Assembly (NCBI GenBank): GCA_965279475.1
Contig: CBDIIA010000003.1
Coordinates: forward strand, 1,798,001-1,862,000
Length of the DNA: 64,000 bases
Reading direction: 5' to 3'
From: Pseudorhodoferax sp965279475
Lineage (GTDB): Bacteria > Pseudomonadota > Gammaproteobacteria > Burkholderiales > Burkholderiaceae_C
Below are positions 1-9,877 of the stretch, piece after piece. The position numbers and the translations under genes are program-made. Positions within the stretch are counted from its first letter, which is position 1. The number at the start of each line of letters is the position of its first letter. Under the pieces are notes generated by a model that saw only the letters and a list, made by a program, of their open reading frames with translations, did no database searches and was not told the DNA's origin.

Positions 1-433
1 GCACCGCCAGGCTGCCGTTGCCGGTGCACAGGTCGAGCACGCGGTGCGTGTGCTGGCCGAGCCAGGGGTCGATGCTGCCGTCGGCCAGCAGCTCGGCGAT
101 GAACGAGCGCGGCACGATGCTGCGTTCGTCGATGTAGAAGGGGATGCCCTGCAGCCAGGCTTCGTGCGTCAGGTAGGCGGCGGGCTTGCGGCTGGCGATG
201 CGCTCGGCCAGCAAGGCTGCGACCTCGGCCTGCTGCTGCGCGGTGACCGCGCGCAATGCGACATCGTCGAGCGCGTCCAGCGGCAGGCCCAGGCGCCACA
301 ACACCAGCCAGGCGGCCTCGTCGAACGCGTTGGCCGTGCCGTGGCCGAACGCGACGCCGGCGTGCGTGAGTTGCGCCGCGCCGGCTTCGATCAGCGCGAG
401 CACGGTGTCCGCCGGGGCAGGCGCAGCGCTCAC
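1..433 (-). CDS. prmB: PrmB, ribosomal protein L3 glutamine methyltransferase (N-terminal part)
   Basis: The gene runs off the left edge, so only about 144 N-terminal residues are present. The start is GTG at 433-431, overlapping the dapE stop as GTGA, which implies translational coupling. The visible part has the helical N-terminal domain of the PrmB/HemK family, then the stretch IPFYIDERSIVPRSFIAEL and the start of the SAM-binding motif I (LDLCTGNGSLAV) right at the edge. The family transfers a methyl group from SAM to a glutamine of ribosomal protein L3. The catalytic NPPY motif would lie outside the window. It is the last visible gene of the dap-pilU operon. Confidence 0.85.
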   Translation of the reverse strand, partial: MSAAPAPADTVLALIEAGAAQLTHAGVAFGHGTANAFDEAAWLVLWRLGLPLDALDDVALRAVTAQQQAEVAALLAERIASRKPAAYLTHEAWLQGIPFYIDERSIVPRSFIAELLADGSIDPWLGQHTHRVLDLCTGNGSLAV

Positions 434-1617
434 GCGGCAGCCTGCCCGCGCAGCACGCCGTCCAGTCGCTCGATCACACCACGGTAGATGTTCGTCAGCG
501 GCTCGATGTCGGCCACGCGCACGTGCTCGTCGATCTGGTGGATGGTGGCATTGGGCGGACCCAGCTCGACCACCTGCGGGCAGATCTTGGCGATGAAACG
601 GCCGTCGCTGGTGCCGCCGGTGGTCGACAGCTCCGTCGTGAGGCCGGTCTCCGCCAGGATCGCCTCGCGCACCGCATCGACCAGCGTGCCGGGCGTCGTG
701 AGGAAGGGCAGGCCGCCCACGGTCCAGTCGAGCGTGTACTGCAGGCCATGCCGGTCCAGCACCTCGCGCACGCGCTGCTGCAAGCCTTCGGGCGTCGATT
801 CGGTGCAGAAGCGGAAGTTGAAGTCCACCACCACCGCCCCCGGGATCACGTTGGTCGCGCCGGTGCCGCCATGGATGTTGCTGACCTGCCAGCTGGTGGG
901 CGGAAAGAAGTCGTTGCCGCGGTCCCATTCGATCGCCGCCAGCTCGGCCAGCGCCGGCATCGCCTGGTGGATCGGGTTGCGTGCCAGCTGCGGGTAGGCG
1001 ATGTGCCCCTGGATGCCCTGCACCGTGAGCTTGCCGCCCATCGTGCCGCGCCGGCCGTTCTTCACCATGTCGCCGGTGCGTTCGACCGAGGTCGGCTCGC
1101 CGACGATGCAGTAGTCGATGCGCTCGCCGCGCGCATGCAGCCGGTTGCAGACGACCACCGTGCCATCGTGGGCCGGGCCTTCCTCGTCGCTGGTCAGCAG
1201 CAGGGCGATCGACAGATCCGGCTCCGGCGTGCGTGCCAGAAAATCCTCGATCGCGACGACGAAGGCCGCCAGCGAGGTCTTCATGTCGGCCGCGCCGCGG
1301 CCGAAGAGCCTGCCGTCGCGGTGGCTGGGCGTGAACGGGTCGCTGGTCCACTGGTCGAGCGGGCCGGTCGGCACCACGTCGGTATGGCCGGCGAACACCA
1401 GCGTGCGGCCGCTGGCGGTATCGCGCTGCGCGGCGGCCCCGGGGCGCAACGCCCACAGGTTGGTCACCCGGAAATGTTCGGGTCCGCTGGTGATGGTCTC
1501 GCAGGCGAAGCCCAGCGGCGCCAGGCGCTCCGCGATGATGCTCTGGCAGTCGCCGTCCCGCGGTGTGACGGAGGCCTGGGCGATGAGTTGTTCGGCAAGC
1601 CGCAGGGTGGGGGACAT
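430..1617 (-). CDS. dapE: Succinyl-diaminopimelate desuccinylase
   Basis: A 395-residue M20-family zinc amidohydrolase that cleaves N-succinyl-LL-diaminopimelate to LL-DAP and succinate in lysine and peptidoglycan synthesis. Metal and catalytic motifs are visible: FAGHTDVVPTGP (His78, Asp80), GRGAADMKT (Asp111), TSDEEGPA (Glu145/Glu146) and, near the C-terminus, a His in NATIHQIDEHV. GTSDGRF and the dimerisation domain lie between. Length fits the family (about 375-395). The start ATG overlaps the pilU stop as ATGA and the stop overlaps prmB, so the three genes are probably translated from one message. Nothing looks broken. Confidence 0.95.
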   Translation of the reverse strand: MSPTLRLAEQLIAQASVTPRDGDCQSIIAERLAPLGFACETITSGPEHFRVTNLWALRPGAAAQRDTASGRTLVFAGHTDVVPTGPLDQWTSDPFTPSHRDGRLFGRGAADMKTSLAAFVVAIEDFLARTPEPDLSIALLLTSDEEGPAHDGTVVVCNRLHARGERIDYCIVGEPTSVERTGDMVKNGRRGTMGGKLTVQGIQGHIAYPQLARNPIHQAMPALAELAAIEWDRGNDFFPPTSWQVSNIHGGTGATNVIPGAVVVDFNFRFCTESTPEGLQQRVREVLDRHGLQYTLDWTVGGLPFLTTPGTLVDAVREAILAETGLTTELSTTGGTSDGRFIAKICPQVVELGPPNATIHQIDEHVRVADIEPLTNIYRGVIERLDGVLRGQAAA

Positions 1618-2762
1618 CAGGCCTTCACGTCCAGCGTGATCTCGGTGAACGAAGGCTCGTTGTCGGCCTCGTCGGTGTTTTCGACGGCGGTGGAGCCGCG
1701 CGTGAAGTCATTCTGCAGGCGCCACATCAGGTTGGTCGACGAATCGGCATGCGCCAGGCCCTCCTTGCGCTCGATCACGCCTTCGGCGATCAGCTTGGCG
1801 ATGTCGACCTCGAAGGTTTGCGAGCCTTCGGCGATCGACTTTTCCATCGCTTCCTTGATGCCGGAGAAGTCGGACTTCTCGATCAGCTCGGCGATGAGCC
1901 TCGTGTTGAGCATGATCTCGACGGCGGGCACCCGTTCGCCCTTCACCGTGCGCAGCAGCCGCTGTGAGATGATGGCCTGCAACGCCGAGGCCAGATCGCC
2001 CAGCATCGTCGGCCGTACTTCGACCGGGTAGAAATTGAGAATGCGGTTCAGCGCCTGGTAGCTGTTGTTCGCGTGCAGCGTCGCCAGGCACAGATGGCCG
2101 GTCTGCGCATAGGAGATGGCGGCCGACATCGTCTCGCGGTCGCGGATCTCGCCGATCAGGATCACATCGGGCGCCTGGCGCAGTGCGTTCTTCAACGCAA
2201 CCTGCAGTGACTGCGTGTCGGTGCCGATCTCGCGCTGGTTCACCACCGACTTCTTGTTCTTGAACAGGAACTCGATTGGCTCCTCGATCGTCAGGATGTG
2301 GCCGCTGGTGGTCTCGTTGCGGTGGTCCAGCATCGCGGCGAGCGTGGTGGTCTTGCCGGCGCCCGTCGCGCCCACCACCAGCATCAGCCCGCGTTTGCGC
2401 AGCACCAGGTCACCGAGCATCATCGGCACCTTGAGCGAGCTGAGCGGCGGGATCTCGTTGTTGATGTAGCGCACCACCACGGCCACGCTGCCGCGCTGGC
2501 GCATCGCGCTGACGCGGAAACGCCCCACGCCGGACAGCGACACCGCCATGTTCAGCTCGCCTGTGCGGTCGAGCTCGGCAATGTGGTCGGCATCGACCAC
2601 CTCGCCGAGCAGGCTGCGCGGCGCCTCGAACGGCAGGATCTGGCTGTTGATCGGCACCGTCATGCCGTTGATCTTGATCAGCGCGGGCGCGTTGGCCGAG
2701 AGGTACAGGTCGGACGCCTTCTTCTCCTGCATCAGCCGCAGGATCCGTTCCATCGTGCTCAT
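1617..2762 (-). CDS. pilU: PilU, type IV pilus retraction ATPase
   Basis: A 381-residue PilT/PilU-family hexameric ATPase that works in the cytoplasm at the base of the type IV pilus. Walker A is GATGAGKTT at about residues 131-139. An Asp-box-like IEEPIEF, a Walker B region ILIGEIRD and the His-box TGHLCLATLHANN follow. The length and the C-terminal extension ending near MWRLQNDF favour PilU over PilT (about 345 residues). It is unusual to find no pilT beside it; instead it lies between dapD and dapE, with a strong hairpin upstream after the dapD stop. The IEEP box carries Glu where PilU proteins I know have Asp (IEDP). Confidence 0.9.
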   Translation of the reverse strand: MSTMERILRLMQEKKASDLYLSANAPALIKINGMTVPINSQILPFEAPRSLLGEVVDADHIAELDRTGELNMAVSLSGVGRFRVSAMRQRGSVAVVVRYINNEIPPLSSLKVPMMLGDLVLRKRGLMLVVGATGAGKTTTLAAMLDHRNETTSGHILTIEEPIEFLFKNKKSVVNQREIGTDTQSLQVALKNALRQAPDVILIGEIRDRETMSAAISYAQTGHLCLATLHANNSYQALNRILNFYPVEVRPTMLGDLASALQAIISQRLLRTVKGERVPAVEIMLNTRLIAELIEKSDFSGIKEAMEKSIAEGSQTFEVDIAKLIAEGVIERKEGLAHADSSTNLMWRLQNDFTRGSTAVENTDEADNEPSFTEITLDVKA

Positions 2763-2791
2763 CGCTCAGCCCTCCGTGGTGGTGTCGCAGG

Positions 2792-2820
2792 GTCGCAGCA
2801 GGCCAGGGGCCCGCTGCGAC
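2792..2820 (-). terminator. GC-rich hairpin after dapD
   Basis: Two nested arm pairs are visible. GTCGCAGC (2792-2799) pairs with GCTGCGAC (2813-2820), and inside it GGCC pairs with GGCC around a 3-base loop, with one A/C mismatch between the two stems. It begins 4 bases beyond the dapD stop codon and ends about 30 bases before the pilU start. There is no T-run, so it may be a Rho-dependent or partial terminator, or an mRNA-stabilising structure between dapD and pilU, rather than a classical intrinsic terminator. Confidence 0.5.
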
Positions 2821-2824
2821 GGAA

Positions 2825-3658
2825 TCAGTCGCGCAGCAGGTCGTTCAGACTCGTTTTTGCACGGGTCTGCGCGTCGACCGTCTTCACGATGACCGCGGCG
2901 TAGGTGTTGTAGACCGTGCCGTCGGCGGTCTTCTTCTGCAGCCCGCCGCTGATGACCACGCTGCCGGACGGCACGCGGCCGTAGCTGATCTTGCCCGTTT
3001 CGCGGTTGAAGATCGGCGTGCTCTGGCCGAGGTACACGCCCATGCCCAGCACCGAGTTCTCTTCGACGATCACGCCTTCGACCACTTCGGAGCGGGCGCC
3101 GATGAAGCAGTTGTCCTCGATGATGGTCGGGTTGGCCTGCAGCGGCTCCAGCACGCCGCCCAGGCCCACGCCGCCGGACAGGTGCACGTGCTTGCCGACC
3201 TGGGCGCAGCTGCCGACGGTGGCCCAGGTGTCGACCATCGTGCCTTCGTCGACATAGGCGCCGATGTTCACGTACGACGGCATCAGGATCGCGCCCTTGG
3301 CAATGAAGCTGCCGCGGCGCGCCACGGCCGGCGGCACCACGCGCACGCCGGTGGCCTTCATCTCGTCTTCGCTCAGGTGGGAGAACTTGGTCGGCACCTT
3401 GTCGTAGAAGCCCAGCTCGCCGGCCTTCATGATCTCGTTGTCCTTCAGGCGGAACGACAGCAGCACGGCCTTCTTGATCCACTGGTGCACGGTCCACTGG
3501 CCGACGCCTTCGCGGGTGGCCACGCGCAGGCTGCCGTTGTTGAGCTCGGCGACGACGTGTTCGACCGCGTCCTGCACTTCCTTGGGCGCCGCGGCGGGCG
3601 ACAGGTTGGCACGGTTGTCCCACGCGGTGTCGATGATCTGCTGAATCTGTTGGGTCAT
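2825..3658 (-). CDS. dapD: Tetrahydrodipicolinate N-succinyltransferase
   Basis: A 277-residue left-handed beta-helix (hexapeptide repeat) acyltransferase that transfers succinyl from succinyl-CoA to tetrahydrodipicolinate, the first step of the succinylase DAP branch. The helical N-terminal domain covers residues 1 to about 100. The hexapeptide region follows, with the repeats IGAYVDEGTMVDTWATVGSC and GGVLEPLQANPTIIEDNCFIG, and then a C-terminal region with SVVISGGLQKK. Length matches the family (about 274). It lies 22 bases downstream of dapC and is followed by the 2792-2820 hairpin. Start is ATG at 3658 with only a weak GAGA upstream. Confidence 0.96.
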   Translation of the reverse strand: MTQQIQQIIDTAWDNRANLSPAAAPKEVQDAVEHVVAELNNGSLRVATREGVGQWTVHQWIKKAVLLSFRLKDNEIMKAGELGFYDKVPTKFSHLSEDEMKATGVRVVPPAVARRGSFIAKGAILMPSYVNIGAYVDEGTMVDTWATVGSCAQVGKHVHLSGGVGLGGVLEPLQANPTIIEDNCFIGARSEVVEGVIVEENSVLGMGVYLGQSTPIFNRETGKISYGRVPSGSVVISGGLQKKTADGTVYNTYAAVIVKTVDAQTRAKTSLNDLLRD

Positions 3659-3680
3659 GGTTTCTCGGTTTTCCGGGCGG

Positions 3681-4898
3681 TCAGCCCCTGGCTTTCACAA
3701 ACTGGACGATGCGCTGCGCGGCTTCGGCACATTCGGCGGTCTCGGCCACGAGGGCCATGCGGATGCGCTGCTGTCCGGGGTTGAAGCCCTGCGGGCTCTC
3801 ACGCGCCAGATAGCTGCCGGGCAGGACGGTCACATTGTATTGAGCGAGCAGATCGCGGGCAAAACGCGCGTCGCTGCCCACCGGGTCTTCGCCCGGCAGC
3901 AGCGGCACCTTCGCCCACAGGTAGAAGCTGGCGTCGGGCAGCGCCACGTCGAGCACCTCGGCCAGCATTGGCGTGACTTCGGCGAACTTCTGCCGGTACT
4001 GGTTGCGGTTGGCCACCACGTGGGCCTCGTCGCCCCAGGCCGCAATGCTGGCCTCGGCGACCACGGCGCTCATCGCGCTGCCGTGGTAGGTGCGGTACAG
4101 CAGGAACTGCTTCAGGATGGCCGCGTCGCCCGCCACGAAGCCGCTGCGCATGCCGGGCACGTTGCTGCGTTTGGACAGGCTGGTGAACGACACCAGGCGC
4201 CGGAAATCCTTGCGGCCGAGCCTTGCCGCGGCCTCCAGCCCGCCGAGCGGCGGCTCGTCGCGGAAATAGATCTCGCTGTAACACTCGTCGGACGCGATGG
4301 TGAAGCCATGCCGGTCGCTCAGCGCGAACAGCTTCTCCCACTCCGACATCGGCATCACCGCGCCGGTCGGGTTGCCGGGCGAGCAGACGAACACCAGCTG
4401 CGTGCGGGCCCACACGGCCTCGGGCACGCTGTCCCAGTCGACCGCGAAGTTGCGCGCAGGGTCCGATGGGGCGTAGTAAGGCTGGGTGCCAGCCAGCAGG
4501 GCCGCGCCCTCGTAGATCTGGTAGAACGGATTGGGGCAGACCACGGTCGCGCCCTCGCGCGTCGGGTCGAGCACGGTCTGGGCGAAGGCGAACAGCGCCT
4601 CGCGCGAACCGTTGACCGGCAGCACCTGGGTCGCCGGGTCGAGCTGCAGGTCGTAGCGCCGCTGCAGCCAGCCGGTGAAGACGGTGCGCAGTTTCAGGTC
4701 GCCGGCCGTGGCGGGATAGGCCTCCAGCCCCTTCATCGCGCCCTGCATGGCCTGCTGGATGAACGGAGGCGTCGGATGTTTGGGTTCGCCGATGCCCAGG
4801 CTGATGGGGCGCAGGTGCGCAGGTGGCGTGACGCCGGCAAAGAGTTGCCGCAGCCGCTCGAAAGGATAGGGCTGCAGCCGGGAGAGCAGGGGGTTCAT
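3681..4898 (-). CDS. dapC: Succinyldiaminopimelate transaminase
   Basis: A 405-residue fold-type I PLP aminotransferase. The order dapC-dapD-dapE makes N-succinyl-2-amino-6-ketopimelate transamination the natural assignment. The PLP lysine is Lys243 in SFTSLSKRSN. Other visible family motifs are NGSREALF, CPNPFYQIYEG, CSPGNPTGA and SDECYSEIYF, with the final RIRMAL segment carrying the substrate-binding Arg. It is first in the dap operon, and a GC-rich inverted repeat containing GGATAATCC lies immediately upstream. Related aminotransferases of other specificity look similar; context decides. Confidence 0.93.
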   Translation of the reverse strand: MNPLLSRLQPYPFERLRQLFAGVTPPAHLRPISLGIGEPKHPTPPFIQQAMQGAMKGLEAYPATAGDLKLRTVFTGWLQRRYDLQLDPATQVLPVNGSREALFAFAQTVLDPTREGATVVCPNPFYQIYEGAALLAGTQPYYAPSDPARNFAVDWDSVPEAVWARTQLVFVCSPGNPTGAVMPMSEWEKLFALSDRHGFTIASDECYSEIYFRDEPPLGGLEAAARLGRKDFRRLVSFTSLSKRSNVPGMRSGFVAGDAAILKQFLLYRTYHGSAMSAVVAEASIAAWGDEAHVVANRNQYRQKFAEVTPMLAEVLDVALPDASFYLWAKVPLLPGEDPVGSDARFARDLLAQYNVTVLPGSYLARESPQGFNPGQQRIRMALVAETAECAEAAQRIVQFVKARG

Positions 4899-4929
4899 GG
4901 GCCCGGATTATCCGGGACATCCGGGGCCC
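4899..4929. promoter_or_regulatory. Inverted repeat between mmsB and dapC
   Basis: GGGCCCGGAT (4899-4908) is mirrored by ATCCGGGGCCC (4919-4929), with one bulged base, directly abutting the dapC start codon. Inside is the palindrome CCGGATTATCCGG. It could terminate the upstream valine operon, form a 5' structure on the dapC message, or be a protein-binding site. It also contains a TATAAT-like GGATAATCC on the dapC strand, but that lies too close to the ATG to be an ordinary promoter. No T-run. Confidence 0.35.
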
Positions 4930-4942
4930 GCCGCCGCGCGGT

Positions 4943-5836
4943 TCAGGGCTTTTGCAACAGCTTGATGACGCTGGAGAAGTCGAGCGCGCCATGGCCCGCC
5001 AGACTGTGGGCGGCGTACAGGTTGCGCGCCATGCCGCCCAGCGGCGTGGCGGCACGGACCGTGGCGGCGTTTTCCTGGGCCAGGCCCAGGTCCTTCAGCA
5101 TCAGGTCGGTGCCGAAGCCTCCGGCGTAGTGTTTCGAAGCCGGCGCCGTTTCCATCACGCCGGGCATCGGGTTGTACTTCTCCAGCGCCCAGTTGCCGCC
5201 CGAGCTGCGGCGCATGATCTCCGACAGCACCTTGGGGTCGAGCCCGTTGGCCACGCCCAGCGCCAGCGCCTCCGAGGTCCCGATCATCAGCACCCCGAGC
5301 AGCATGTTGTTGCAGATCTTTGCGGTCTGGCCGGCACCGGCATCGCCGGCGTGGAAGATGTTGGCCCCCATCTTCTCGAGCACGGGTCGAGCGCGCTCCA
5401 GGTCGGCCACGGCACCGCCGACCATGAAGGTCAGCGTGCCGGCGATTGCGCCGCCGGTGCCGCCCGAAACCGGCGCGTCGATCACCGCGATGCCGCGTTG
5501 GGCAGCGGCCGCGGCCAGTTTCTGCGATGTGGCGGCGGCGATCGTGCTGCTGTCGATCACCAGCGTGCCGGGCGCGATCCTCTCCAGGATGCCGGGCTGG
5601 CCGTCGCTGCCCAGGTACAGGCCTTCGACGTGGGCGCTGGCCGGCAGCATGCTGATGACCACTTCGGCGCCGTCAAGCGTGGCCGCGGCCGAGGCCGCGA
5701 TCGGCAGGCCGTCGGCCGCGAACTTGGCGCAGGCCGCCTGCGACAGGTCGAAGCCGCTCACCGTGTGGCCGGCCTTCAAAAGATTCAGGGCCATCGGGCC
5801 GCCCATGTTGCCCAGGCCGATGAATGCGATCTTCAT
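4943..5836 (-). CDS. mmsB: 3-hydroxyisobutyrate dehydrogenase
   Basis: A 297-residue beta-hydroxyacid dehydrogenase oxidising 3-hydroxyisobutyrate to methylmalonate semialdehyde with NAD+. The Rossmann motif GLGNMGGPM is at residues 7-15, the family substrate motif DAPVSGGTGGA at about 120-130, and the catalytic lysine is Lys173 in AGQTAKICNNM. The frame is open further upstream, but the ATG at 5836 gives the family N-terminus MKIAFIGLGNMG, while the extension is Arg/His-rich and unlike it. Last gene of the valine-degradation operon; mmsA, at the head of the operon, takes its product. Confidence 0.93.
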   Translation of the reverse strand: MKIAFIGLGNMGGPMALNLLKAGHTVSGFDLSQAACAKFAADGLPIAASAAATLDGAEVVISMLPASAHVEGLYLGSDGQPGILERIAPGTLVIDSSTIAAATSQKLAAAAAQRGIAVIDAPVSGGTGGAIAGTLTFMVGGAVADLERARPVLEKMGANIFHAGDAGAGQTAKICNNMLLGVLMIGTSEALALGVANGLDPKVLSEIMRRSSGGNWALEKYNPMPGVMETAPASKHYAGGFGTDLMLKDLGLAQENAATVRAATPLGGMARNLYAAHSLAGHGALDFSSVIKLLQKP

Positions 5837-5886
5837 GTGTCGTGTCTCCGTTGCTGTGTGTGGGGTGTCGGGATGCGGCTTTCGAC

Positions 5887-7002
5887 TCAGACGAGGCCGC
5901 GCAGTTCGGGCGCCATCTCGCCGCGCGGGCGCAAATGCTCTTCGATGAAGGCAGGCGTGATCTCGGCCAGCGTGGCCGGTTTCCACTGCGGATTGCGGTC
6001 CTTGTCGACCAGCACTGCGCGGATGCCTTCGGCGAAATCCGGGTGCGCGCAGCAGCCGAGCGAGGCCCAGTATTCGAGCCGGAACACCTCGGCCAGCGAC
6101 ATGCGGTGCACACGCTGCCAGAGCGCAAAGCTCAACGCGGCCGAACTCGGCGCGCCCTTGGCGAAGGTCTTGGCGGCGGTCTGCAGCCAGGCGTCATCGC
6201 TCTGCAGCGCGGTGAGGCGTTGCGCGATGTCGCCCAGGTCGTCGCCGGCCATCAGCGTGTTGATCGCATCGAAGTGTTCGCGCAGCTTGGAGGCCGGCGG
6301 CTCGGCGCCAGCGCCCGCCTGCGCCAGCAGGCGCGACAGCGTGGCACGGTCGGCCTGGGCGTCGCCGCTCCAGGCGGTCGCGGCGATGGCGTCGAGCACC
6401 TGGGCCTTGCGGTCCTGCGGCACCAGCACGTCGGCCAGGCCGCAGAAGATCGCGTCGGTGGCGTTGAAGTTCGCCGCCGTCAGCGCCAGGAACAGGCCGA
6501 CGCGGCCCGGCATGCGGCGCAGGAACCAGCTGCCGCCCACGTCCGGGTACAGGCCGATGTTGATCTCGGGCATGGCCAGCCGGCTCTGCAGCGTCACGAC
6601 GCGGTGCGAGGCGCCGGCGATGAGCCCGATGCCGCCCCCCATCACGATGCCATGGCCCCAGCAGAGGAAGGGCTTAGGAAAGGTGTGGATCAGGTGGTCG
6701 AGCTCGTATTCTTCGCCGAAGAAACGCTCGGCATAGACGTTGCGTTCGGGGCCGCAGTCCAGCAGCGTCTGGTAGAGCTGGCGCAGATCGCCGCCGGCAC
6801 AGAACGCTTTTTCGCCCGCGGCCTGCAGCAGCACGCCGGCAATGGCCGGGTCCGCGGCCCAGGCGCGCAGCTGCGGCGTGAGCAGCCGCACCATGTCGAC
6901 GGACAGGGAGTTGAGCGAGGCGGGCGCATTGAGCGTCGCAACCCCGAAACCTTTGCCACCGGCGGTTGCGATCGCTTCAAAAAGAACAACAGATTCGGTC
7001 AT
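5887..7002 (-). CDS. 3-hydroxyisobutyryl-CoA hydrolase (crotonase fold)
   Basis: A 371-residue crotonase-superfamily protein. Its length (hydratases are about 260) and the motif PEINIGLYPDVGGSWFL identify the HIBCH subfamily, which frees 3-hydroxyisobutyrate from its CoA ester in valine degradation. The oxyanion-hole region FCAGGDLRQLYQ is present near residue 70, with the Glu/Asp pair of the PEIN...PDVGG stretch further on. It lies between the acyl-CoA dehydrogenase and mmsB, which fits the pathway order exactly. An enoyl-CoA hydratase label would be the common misannotation. Confidence 0.88.
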   Translation of the reverse strand: MTESVVLFEAIATAGGKGFGVATLNAPASLNSLSVDMVRLLTPQLRAWAADPAIAGVLLQAAGEKAFCAGGDLRQLYQTLLDCGPERNVYAERFFGEEYELDHLIHTFPKPFLCWGHGIVMGGGIGLIAGASHRVVTLQSRLAMPEINIGLYPDVGGSWFLRRMPGRVGLFLALTAANFNATDAIFCGLADVLVPQDRKAQVLDAIAATAWSGDAQADRATLSRLLAQAGAGAEPPASKLREHFDAINTLMAGDDLGDIAQRLTALQSDDAWLQTAAKTFAKGAPSSAALSFALWQRVHRMSLAEVFRLEYWASLGCCAHPDFAEGIRAVLVDKDRNPQWKPATLAEITPAFIEEHLRPRGEMAPELRGLV

Positions 7003-7030
7003 GGATCAGGTAGGTGGTGGAGCCGGCTAT

Positions 7031-8185
7031 TCAGCGGATATCGCTGTCGCCTTCAAGCAGTTTGCGCGCGACGATCACGCGCATGATCTCGTTTGTCCCT
7101 TCGAGGATCTGGTGCACGCGCGTGTCACGCACCAGCCGCTCCAGCGGGAATTCGCCGAGGTAGCCATAGCCGCCGTGCAGTTGCAGCGCGTCGTTGCAGA
7201 CCTGGAAACCCACGTCGGTGGCGAAACGTTTGGCCATCGCGCAGTAGGTGCTGGCGTCGGCATGGCCGGCGTCGAGCTTGGCCGCGGCCAGCCGCACCAT
7301 CTGGCGCGCGGCGACGAGTTCGGTCGCCATGTCGGCCAGCTTGAACTGCAGCGCCTGCAGGCTGGCCAGCGGCTTGCCGAACTGGTGGCGTTCGTGCAGG
7401 TAGCGCCGCGCCGCGTCGAGCGCGCCCTGCGCCGCGCCGACCGAGCAGGTGGCGATGTTGATGCGCCCGCCGTCCAGCCCCTTCATCGCGATGCGGAAAC
7501 CTTCGCCCTCGCTGCCGAGCAGGTGGGTGGCGGGAATGCGCACATTGTCGAAGCTGATGGTGCGCGTAGGCTGGCTGTTCCAGCCCATCTTGTGTTCCTT
7601 CTTGCCGTAGCCGATGCCGGGCGCATCGGCCGGCACGGCGAACGCCGAGACCCCGCTCGGGCCACTGCCGCCGGTGCGCGCCATCAGCACCAGCACGTCG
7701 GTCGCGCCGGCACCGGAGATGAAGGCCTTGCCGCCGTTGATCACGTAGTCGGCGCCGTCGAGTTCGGCCCGCGTCTTCAGCGCGCCGGCGTCGGAGCCGG
7801 CACCGGGCTCGGTCAGGCAGTACGAGGCGAGCAGGGCACCGCTGGTCAGGCCCTGACCCCAGCGGTCGATGACCTGCGGCGTGCCCCAGGTGCCGAGCAT
7901 CCAGGTCGCCATGTTGTGGATCGAGATGAAGGCCGTGGTCGACGGGTCGACCGCTGCCATCTCCTCGAACACCAGCGTCGCGTCGAGCCGCGGCAGCGCC
8001 AGGCCGCCGGCGCGCTCGGGCGCGTACAGGCCGCAGAAGCCCAGCGCGCCCGCCCGGCCGATCGCCTCGCGTGGAAAGATGGCCTCACGGTCCCATTGCG
8101 CCGCGTGGGGTGCGAACTCGGCCTGCGCGAAATCGCGGGCGGATTCTGCGAAGGCGCGCTGCTCTTCGGAAAGCTCGAAGTCCAT
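7031..8185 (-). CDS. Acyl-CoA dehydrogenase, probably isobutyryl-CoA dehydrogenase
   Basis: A 384-residue FAD flavoprotein. Family signatures include YCLTEPGAGSDAGALKTRA (flavin/substrate motif), LHGGYGYLGEFPLERLVRD and QILEGTNEIM, where Glu362 is the expected catalytic base. It dehydrogenates a short branched acyl-CoA and passes electrons to ETF. Isobutyryl-CoA is inferred from the operon (hydrolase, 3-hydroxyisobutyrate dehydrogenase, methylmalonate semialdehyde dehydrogenase). The ACAD8-like stretch STTAFISIHNMATWML agrees. Only 10 bases separate it from mmsA. No dedicated enoyl-CoA hydratase is seen in the operon, so hydration of methacrylyl-CoA must be supplied elsewhere. Confidence 0.85.
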   Translation of the reverse strand: MDFELSEEQRAFAESARDFAQAEFAPHAAQWDREAIFPREAIGRAGALGFCGLYAPERAGGLALPRLDATLVFEEMAAVDPSTTAFISIHNMATWMLGTWGTPQVIDRWGQGLTSGALLASYCLTEPGAGSDAGALKTRAELDGADYVINGGKAFISGAGATDVLVLMARTGGSGPSGVSAFAVPADAPGIGYGKKEHKMGWNSQPTRTISFDNVRIPATHLLGSEGEGFRIAMKGLDGGRINIATCSVGAAQGALDAARRYLHERHQFGKPLASLQALQFKLADMATELVAARQMVRLAAAKLDAGHADASTYCAMAKRFATDVGFQVCNDALQLHGGYGYLGEFPLERLVRDTRVHQILEGTNEIMRVIVARKLLEGDSDIR

Positions 8186-8195
8186 CCGAGCGAGC

Positions 8196-9725
<1,530 letters not shown>

Positions 9726-9807
9726 GGCTTGTGTCTCCAGAAGGGTTCGGCGCAGTGCATGCGCTTGGATGGGTGCCCAGGGCAAGGGCAGGACCCCGCA
9801 TGCTACA

Positions 9808-9864
9808 TGTGCAAATATACGAATACAAGCGCAAAAAAGTCTCCGTCAGTTTGCAAATTTGCAC
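9808..9864. promoter_or_regulatory. Candidate operator between mmsA and the LysR gene
   Basis: A perfect 12-base palindrome TGCAAATTTGCA lies at 9852-9863, only 14 bases before the LysR start codon. A further copy of the half-site, TGCAAA in TGTGCAAATATAC, is at 9810. The intervening DNA is the most AT-rich stretch of the neighbourhood. Its position between divergent genes, with one palindrome and one distal half-site, fits a LysR-type site controlling both mmsA and its own gene. The actual recognition sequence of this regulator is unknown. Confidence 0.5.
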
Positions 9865-9877
9865 AATACTCGCGTTG

